DNA of 64,000 bases, taken from Metasolibacillus sp. GTDB taxonomy: Bacteria > Bacillota > Bacilli > Bacillales_A > Planococcaceae. This document shows positions 59,401-64,000 of this stretch, in pieces (the stretch's first letter is position 1; the number at the start of each line of letters is the position of its first letter). The notes below the pieces were generated by a model, which was given only the letters and a program-made list of their open reading frames with translations, was not told the origin of the DNA and ran no database searches. The translations under genes were made by a program, and so were the position numbers. Where the stretch lies: assembly GCF_025291715.1 (NCBI RefSeq), contig NZ_JAMBIZ010000004.1, positions 124,001 to 188,000 on the forward strand, given 5' to 3'.

Positions 59401-62265
59401 AATATAGCCTTTACCATTTAATTCACCTAAATCAAGGCTAAAGCTACCATCTGGATTTAAAACAACATCATTTTCATCAATTACAATAGCACTACCTACA
59501 TTCTGCGAAACACCTGCTTCATTTAGTTTAATTTCTTGCTTTCTAAATGAATTTGTTAATATCTTCTGATTAGCTGAAGGTTTATCTGTTAATGTTATAT
59601 TTCCTAACTGCGAGTTAGAAGCATTCACCGTTACTGTCCAGTTGATAACATCTTGTGCTGGAACTGCATTTGCTGATTTTGTAATTAACTCATTTGCACG
59701 ATTACTAATTGTTGCTGTCGCATTATATGTGTAGTCGCCATTATGTGGTGTATCTAGCACAGCCTCGTTTGTGTATTGACGCGCATCACCACTGCTTTGA
59801 CCATAAATATCATCAGCATCTTTAGTTGTGTATTCGATTAAATATGCTTCATTATTTTCATCGTTATCTAAACTTGCAAATGTAATAACGAAGCCGGTTA
59901 CTTTACCGTCTGTCACCGTTTCTGTAACTGACCATCTAGCAGCATCTAACTCGCCATCTTTTGTTCCTTCTTCTGTTGTTAAATTCAGTTTAAAAATCTT
60001 AATTTGGTCTTTTAATAGCTGACCATCCGGAACTGGAATATAGTGACCTGCACCAAGCGTATCTGCTAATGTAGCCCCTTCAATATCTTGCTTATTGATA
60101 TTAACACCGATGCCCCAAGAGAATTCTTGTGTGTTATTATCTACACTTACTCGTTTATAGCCATTATTATTTGTTGGCGAATCTTGATTAGGTGTATAGT
60201 TGTCTGTTCTATTTAAAGCTTGATTACTAGTTGAAGTCACACCATCCCATGTCGCATCTGCTGTGTTGATATAAGCAGTTGCTACACCACCGTTTGGTTT
60301 AATATCATATTTCGTTTTGTATCGGATAGTAACTGTACTTCCAGCTGGAATACTTGATGTGAATTCTACTTTAAAACCTTCGTTGCCCACTGCTGGCGCG
60401 TTACCAGTTTTATCTGTAATAGTATAAGCGGTAGGAGCTATACCTGTAACATGATAAAATTCTGAGCCACTCCATTGTGTCAACGTATGCTTTAACGTGT
60501 CCCCAACTTTGTTATTTGTTGTGAACTCATCCTCAATAACAAAATTGCGCAGTTCTTTTTCGGCATTAATTGTTAATGTCCACTCAATTGTTTTATTTAC
60601 ATAGTCAATTGTGCTACGTGATTTGTTAAAGATTCCTGGTGTAAGACCAATAGTAGCTGTATCTGCCCCAGTATCTCCTCTTGTTACAGTATTTGTTACT
60701 GTACCTTGGTTCGCCTCTGTAACAAATTCACCTTCTAGCTCTGTATCATAAACAATTTTAAATGCCGATGTCACTTCACCATTTGGTCCTGTAGTATTGG
60801 ATGGACGATCAAAGTTTAGAACAAAATTATAATTATTTTCTGTTAACGTATAATCTGTACCTTTAGTTAACAATGTAGAAGATTGTTCAGTTTGACCATC
60901 ATTCGATAATGTCACACGGTATACACTAAAGCTTGTGTAGTCAATTTTATGCTTCCCAGTTGTTGGATGCTGACCTGTTAATGCATCTGTTAATGTTGCT
61001 TGATTTGCAGGAATTTTTTGCCCCAGCCAATTGTACTTAATTGTCCACGTTGATTTATATTTATCACCTGCTCTTGTTTTATCTAAGCTAGGTCCATATT
61101 GCACAGTTTGAGTGCCGCTTGCTGTCGTATTTGCTGGAATCCCTGTTCCTGTCAATGTAGCTACATTTGTATACTGCATGCTTGAATTTGTTGGATCAGC
61201 TGTTACGATGGTATTGTATGTCACTTTATATGCATAATTACCATCTGTTAAATTAATAGGAAATGCAGTTGCTGAATTATTTGTAGCATCAGGTATACCC
61301 GGGCTATTTGGATTAAATCCATTTAAGCCTACTTTATAGCGTTCAACAGTAATATTTCCTGTTAACGCATGTTTAGCATCTGGTACATCATTTAAACTTG
61401 CACCATTTAACTTTTGTCCACCTGTATTTATCCACACTGTCCATGGAATTGTTACTGTACCATTTGCAGCACGAGCGATAGTTCCGGCACTTTTTGTTAG
61501 TAGGTTACCGCTACCTGTTGGTGCAAATTCAAATGGTAAATTAACTGTTGCTCCACCTTCAATGGGAATAACAAGTGTTTGTTCAAGTTCTTCTTCACTA
61601 GCAAAATTACCAAATTTAGCTGTGAACTCAAAATTAATATCTCCCGCTTGCGCAACTTCAATTTCGCTATTTAGTGTTACCGTTACTGTTTTTGTCACAC
61701 TATTATATGACGAGCTATAATTAGCGTATGGAGTATCTCTTGTAACATTGAAAGAACCTGATGTAAATTCTTCAATCATATTTGCAGGCAACTGGAATGT
61801 AAATGTTGAGCCTATTCCATAATCTTGCCCTGGAGTTACATGGAATTTATAAAGTAAATAAACTGTATCACCCTTTTTAGGCTTTGGACCAGAGTAGCTG
61901 CTTATATTACTTTCATCAATAAGCGCTCCATTTGCATTGAAAAGCTTCAAGCCTGTAAAAGACATTGCCACATCACCCTGCATGTTAGCTGGCGCTGCCA
62001 ACGGACCAATATTTAATGGTGCTACTGTAGGCAACTGTACATCAGCCGTATCTCCACTTGTTGTAGCTGAATCGTCTTCCTCACTATCTATACCCTCTCC
62101 CGTATCTCCACCACTAGTAGTATCTTCTTGCTCAGTACCAGCATTATTTTCTTCTGCTGGAGGTAGTGAAGATAGGTCTTCTTCTGCAAACACCGACAAC
62201 GGTCCAATGAATGTTTGGAACACTAATAGTATTGTCAGCATTGCAATATTAATCTTTTTCCTCAT
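56446..62265 (-). CDS. Wall-anchored adhesin with Cna-B-like, cysteine-bounded repeats and LPQTN sorting signal
   Basis: Surface protein of 1939 residues. Signal peptide (residues 1-27, cut after VFA), an acidic low-complexity stretch, then about 900 residues of tandem collagen-binding/isopeptide-type beta domains (KGDTVYLLYKFHVTPGQDYG; SLDKTRAGDKYKSTWTIKYN). From about residue 1008 comes one canonical Cna-B domain (GTLQLKKFKVNPLTG...YGKYTLREAQPSGYDV), then seven related repeats of about 80-100 residues (FTLTI...DANG), each with one Cys at each end. A proline-rich wall spacer with a nine-Gly run starts near residue 1735, and a helical segment precedes the anchor: LPQTN near residue 1903, a membrane helix and RRR. 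Asn replaces the usual Gly. The start is preceded by GGAGAGAG, in a long leader that may be structured. Probable host- or surface-adhesion role (inference). Confidence 0.9.
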   Translation of the reverse strand: MRKKINIAMLTILLVFQTFIGPLSVFAEEDLSSLPPAEENNAGTEQEDTTSGGDTGEGIDSEEDDSATTSGDTADVQLPTVAPLNIGPLAAPANMQGDVAMSFTGLKLFNANGALIDESNISSYSGPKPKKGDTVYLLYKFHVTPGQDYGIGSTFTFQLPANMIEEFTSGSFNVTRDTPYANYSSSYNSVTKTVTVTLNSEIEVAQAGDINFEFTAKFGNFASEEELEQTLVIPIEGGATVNLPFEFAPTGSGNLLTKSAGTIARAANGTVTIPWTVWINTGGQKLNGASLNDVPDAKHALTGNITVERYKVGLNGFNPNSPGIPDATNNSATAFPINLTDGNYAYKVTYNTIVTADPTNSSMQYTNVATLTGTGIPANTTASGTQTVQYGPSLDKTRAGDKYKSTWTIKYNWLGQKIPANQATLTDALTGQHPTTGKHKIDYTSFSVYRVTLSNDGQTEQSSTLLTKGTDYTLTENNYNFVLNFDRPSNTTGPNGEVTSAFKIVYDTELEGEFVTEANQGTVTNTVTRGDTGADTATIGLTPGIFNKSRSTIDYVNKTIEWTLTINAEKELRNFVIEDEFTTNNKVGDTLKHTLTQWSGSEFYHVTGIAPTAYTITDKTGNAPAVGNEGFKVEFTSSIPAGSTVTIRYKTKYDIKPNGGVATAYINTADATWDGVTSTSNQALNRTDNYTPNQDSPTNNNGYKRVSVDNNTQEFSWGIGVNINKQDIEGATLADTLGAGHYIPVPDGQLLKDQIKIFKLNLTTEEGTKDGELDAARWSVTETVTDGKVTGFVITFASLDNDENNEAYLIEYTTKDADDIYGQSSGDARQYTNEAVLDTPHNGDYTYNATATISNRANELITKSANAVPAQDVINWTVTVNASNSQLGNITLTDKPSANQKILTNSFRKQEIKLNEAGVSQNVGSAIVIDENDVVLNPDGSFSLDLGELNGKGYIVTYSTFFMGDGNAGETVSNEASIGYAGASAAGTTDSNDESAFFQYSSSDSDASPLKGTLQLKKFKVNPLTGVREEFEGVTFELWNKNNTVKLDEGVTDVDGLLVFEDVRYGKYTLREAQPSGYDVVVPFVVTLNADLDVSRDGKAYVVENIESVTDPNACPKFAITVNDANGNPIGSGKDITLFNSNGDEVAQGSTDSNGQFTVKRPGTGGSETAVKAGLYTVEVKDGVDTIVLENAEITVKYGADCEVEVQQVNACPSVTITINDDNNNPRPNVTVILKDSNNATIATETTGNDGKFTLPSTTPAGTYKVYEGNQYLGTVEIDYTSSTPCEAELAVARACETFTLTINDRDGKPRENVDIEIVDKQDSNTRFTGTTNADGEVVFDNLPATGLPPADYVVYEDGVTAPLDEFTVDTDCEYTVQPIPACPAFTLTIENEDGPLKAGTKVVIENKDTHVQFEATVEADGRITFATNQNGERYTIAPGDYTVVSYEIEPGKSVSFGEDFEVTYTTADCKDEVTKPRGCTEFEITVIGPDGTTPKVNTKVIVEDANGVETEYTTDGDGKITLPSTQQPGKVVVYEVNPNGSKGERIDEVKVTYTDNCKGTAIKNSCPQFTLTVNNKDNQPVGANVKIVIKDKAGVTVVTGTTDANGQITVEDKAKLEQGKEYAVYNEASVLLGNITVSYTDEVCGAAVKVPENACPLFTLTIQDVNGNPRKEVAFVIKDKAGNTIATGTTDAEGKATVPYTVEPGNYVVVVGTESPLAITVQDCAALAKPVPAPPGGGGGGGGGTPPTPEVPVTPPTPEKPTVPEEPTTPLTPEEPTVPEEPTTPPTTPEKPTTPPAVEEVIKKIPEIPGIVPVPPTPGSEDPVRYEVPNIPQIVEELSKNPAKLQQTIQELEAFVKQYEALSPEEQAYVDELVNMDLVRSLLHELQQAANVLGAANNNQNKLPQTNDADQTAAIFAGIVLVALGFVLLRRRFTTTEK

Positions 62266-62520
62266 GTCTCTCTCCTTTTCTTAGGTTTCAGAGAGTGCCC
62301 TTGTTGTTTGCTGACGACATGTAGCCTGCTGTTAGGAAGGTTACTGCAAACAGTTGGCTAAGCTCTCTTGCCTAGTGTTAATTAGTCGTCATTTTTGAAC
62401 ACACTTTCAGTCTTCGAAGTGATGTGGAGACAAGATATTTATGTTGTCCGCTACCCCAATTGTGTGTATTCACTTTTTGTAACGAGCCGATAGAAATTTG
62501 TCTCACCTCCTTCAAAGCAT
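62266..62520 (-). promoter_or_regulatory. Long leader of the adhesin gene, candidate structured RNA
   Basis: On the minus strand TGACGAC (62391-62385) pairs with GTCGTCA (62318-62312) to close a domain; inside, TAGCC (62360) pairs with GGCTA (62326); and TGTTTGC in the inner loop (62352-62346) can pair with GCAAACA (62311-62305) just outside the closing helix, making a pseudoknot. Further on CTCTCT (62295-62290) can pair either with AGAGAG of the ribosome site (62273-62268) or with AGAGAG inside the domain (62368-62363). I do not recognise a known riboswitch class. All pairing is by eye. Confidence 0.5.
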
Positions 62521-62760
62521 CGACTCATGTAAGGGCTTATTGGAATTAGATCTTTAATTGGAAATTTTACTTTTACTTTACTAAAGGAGACTAAACAGAT
62601 TCTATACAACCTTTCGTCATGCGCAGCTGACAGTTTTTGTGTAAACTTTGTATTCTTTTAGCAAATGAAACATAAAATTTATACATACTAAAGAATCACT
62701 CAATGATATTTAGTATGTCATTACTCATTGTTATTTTCAGATAAATAGTCCATAACACCT
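62521..62760. other. Upstream part of the adhesin leader/promoter region
   Basis: No gene seen. The stretch is AT-rich and should contain the adhesin promoter; I could not pick a -35/-10 pair with confidence. Confidence 0.4.
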
Positions 62761-62765
62761 AAAAT

Positions 62766-62808
62766 AGCCGTTAAAGGATAATTCATGTTGAATTATCTTT
62801 TAACGGCT
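62766..62808. repeat. Near-perfect 20-bp hairpin between the adhesin gene and ywfO
   Basis: AGCCGTTAAA-g-GATAATTCA pairs with TGAATTATC-t-TTTAACGGCT around a 3-base loop. Neither side has a good T-run. It stands 80 bases from the ywfO terminator. Confidence 0.65.
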
Positions 62809-62847
62809 TCAATTAATGACTGCGGGATACTCCTCTTTTATCCACCC

Positions 62848-62890
62848 AAAAAATGAAGGCAAAGCTCCTTCTCACTTTGCCTTCATTTTT
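62848..62890. terminator. Terminator after ywfO
   Basis: AATGAAGGCAAAG pairs perfectly with CTTTGCCTTCATT around a 10-base loop; on the minus strand TTTTTTGGG follows, on the plus strand TTTAATT. Confidence 0.88.
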
Positions 62891-64000
62891 AATTATGGAG
62901 TAACTCGTATAATTCTTGTTTCACTGCTTCATCTAAAGTTTCATCTATTAATATTTCCTCAGGATAGTACACTTTATGATCGGTTTTTAATCTGCCTGCA
63001 ATGGCGTCAACGAGTGAGCTTTCTTGCGATAGCTCCCGTATTTCACCATTTGCCATTTGTAGCATAATTGGTAGTTTTCCTGTTGCTACACCTGGCTGAT
63101 ATAAATCATAAGGTAAGTCTGAGGTTGAATCGTGGACTAGATAGTAGGCTGGATCAATGCCTATTTGCTTAAATAATTGTTGTAAGCGTGCAAAGCGCTG
63201 TGGTTCTTTTTGTGGATCCATATTCATATAGCCAAATAATTTGCGATTAATAAAGCGACTGCTTAAATTACGTAAAATAGCATCTTCTTCCTGCATCCAA
63301 AATTGAATGTATGTCAGCATAATACTCTCATCTAATGCGATATAATCCTCTAATGTAATATTATTTTCGAAAAATGGCTTAAAATGGCTTGGTGCATGCT
63401 TAAATGAATAATTTTGCTCACTTAACGCTTTCACGCGCTTTAATATATGATTTAAAATAACTTCCGCACTGCGCGACACAGGGTGAAAATAGATTTGCAA
63501 ATACATTTGATAGCGCGACATAATATAGTCCTCCACCGCATGCATCCCGCTTTCTTTAATGACTACTTGACCTTGTCGTGGTCGCATAACACGCAATATA
63601 CGCTCCATGTCAAAATGACCGTAGCTAACACCTGTATAGTACGCATCACGCTGTAAATAATCCATGCGATCTGCGTCAATTTGGCTGGAAATCAAGCTTA
63701 TAACGAGCTTATTTGGATATGTTTTTCCGATTACTTGTGCAACCTTTTCAGGAAAATCTTCTGCGACTCGGCGCAGCACAGCGTTAACCTCTGTGTCACC
63801 AAGTAAAATAGCACGTGTATATTCCTCATGATCTGTATCAAAAACGTTTTCAAAGGCGTGTGAAAATGGGCCATGCCCTAAATCATGGAGCAGTGCTGCA
63901 CACAGCACAAGCAAGCGCTCTGAGGCATCCCATTCAGGTCTTCCTGCAAAAATATCATCCACGATACGCCGCACAATTTCATAGACGCCAAGCGAATGAT
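62889..64000 (-). CDS. ywfO: HD-domain phosphohydrolase YwfO (cut by window edge)
   Basis: Metal-dependent HD-superfamily hydrolase; relatives such as the Enterococcus protein EF1143 are dNTP triphosphohydrolases. The HD signature is visible as ALLHDLGHGPFSHAFE, with the later Asp in SSQIDADRMDYLQRD and HPVSRSAEVI. About 370 C-terminal codons are present and the frame is open to base 64000 (HSLGVYEIVRRIVDDIF), so the start lies beyond the window. Its place after the ywh genes agrees with B. subtilis. Confidence 0.92.
   Translation of the reverse strand, partial: HSLGVYEIVRRIVDDIFAGRPEWDASERLLVLCAALLHDLGHGPFSHAFENVFDTDHEEYTRAILLGDTEVNAVLRRVAEDFPEKVAQVIGKTYPNKLVISLISSQIDADRMDYLQRDAYYTGVSYGHFDMERILRVMRPRQGQVVIKESGMHAVEDYIMSRYQMYLQIYFHPVSRSAEVILNHILKRVKALSEQNYSFKHAPSHFKPFFENNITLEDYIALDESIMLTYIQFWMQEEDAILRNLSSRFINRKLFGYMNMDPQKEPQRFARLQQLFKQIGIDPAYYLVHDSTSDLPYDLYQPGVATGKLPIMLQMANGEIRELSQESSLVDAIAGRLKTDHKVYYPEEILIDETLDEAVKQELYELLHN

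Noticed and set aside
62266..62520. Known c-di-GMP riboswitch (GEMM)
   Set aside because: The conserved GEMM core sequences are not present; left as an unassigned structured leader.

Overview
The window reads as chromosomal DNA of an AT-rich, endospore-forming member of the Bacillaceae, most likely Lysinibacillus or a near relative (Solibacillus-type). The grounds are the sporulation genes spoIIR and spo0F, the Bacillus-type order rpoE-pyrG-(ywjG)-spo0F-fba-tal-murA-glpX-rho-rpmE-tdk-prfA-prmC-spoIIR-ywlC-mntP-ywlE, strong AGGAGG-type ribosome binding sites, and many TTG/GTG starts. Nearly all housekeeping genes lie on the minus strand. The genus is inferred from gene order and protein similarity recalled from memory, not from a database search.

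Layout. 1-6.8 kb: a cut-off chemoreceptor gene, arginine phosphatase ywlE, mntP-like exporter, ywlC, spoIIR, prmC, prfA, tdk and rpmE. 7-16.1 kb: an iron-acquisition block placed between rpmE and rho. It holds a ferredoxin reductase, an iron-siderophore ABC importer, an ABC exporter, an unusual AraC regulator/binding-lipoprotein fusion, the remains of a second such fusion and a siderophore esterase, with three Fur-box-like sites. 16.2-26.8 kb: rho, glpX, murA, transaldolase, fba, spo0F, then a PlcR-like regulator followed by two tandem small exported peptides and a decayed third (a probable cell-cell signalling locus), then ywjG, pyrG with its CTP attenuator, and rpoE. 27.2-38 kb: fused isobutyryl-CoA mutase icmF and a fatty-acid/branched-chain oxidation operon with its TetR regulator and fadF. 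38.2-42.6 kb: a vitamin B12 uptake and salvage operon (btuF-btuC-btuD/cbiZ fusion and a cobalamin adenosyltransferase) behind a cobalamin riboswitch; it supplies the cofactor needed by IcmF. 42.7-46.1 kb: an acyl-CoA dehydrogenase-like flavoprotein, argS and ywiB. 46.2-51.2 kb: an accessory, gene-poor stretch with a cupin, a lipoprotein, a secreted papain-like hydrolase, a decayed IS3-family element, a small membrane protein and a broken DUF4279 gene. 51.3-64 kb: speB, a class A penicillin-binding protein, ywhD, a tautomerase, a class A sortase facing a 1939-residue wall-anchored adhesin with an LPQTN sorting signal and a long, possibly structured leader, and the cut-off HD-hydrolase gene ywfO.

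The most promising items are the PlcR/PapR-like locus with duplicated pheromone genes (22.3-23.8 kb), the regulator/lipoprotein fusion whose linker still contains a Fur-regulated promoter (13.9 kb), the adhesin leader that can fold into a pseudoknot and a ribosome-site switch (62.3-62.4 kb), the cysteine-bounded repeats of the adhesin, and two intergenic arrays of unrelated sequence that share an exact 21-bp period (38.1 and 54.8 kb).
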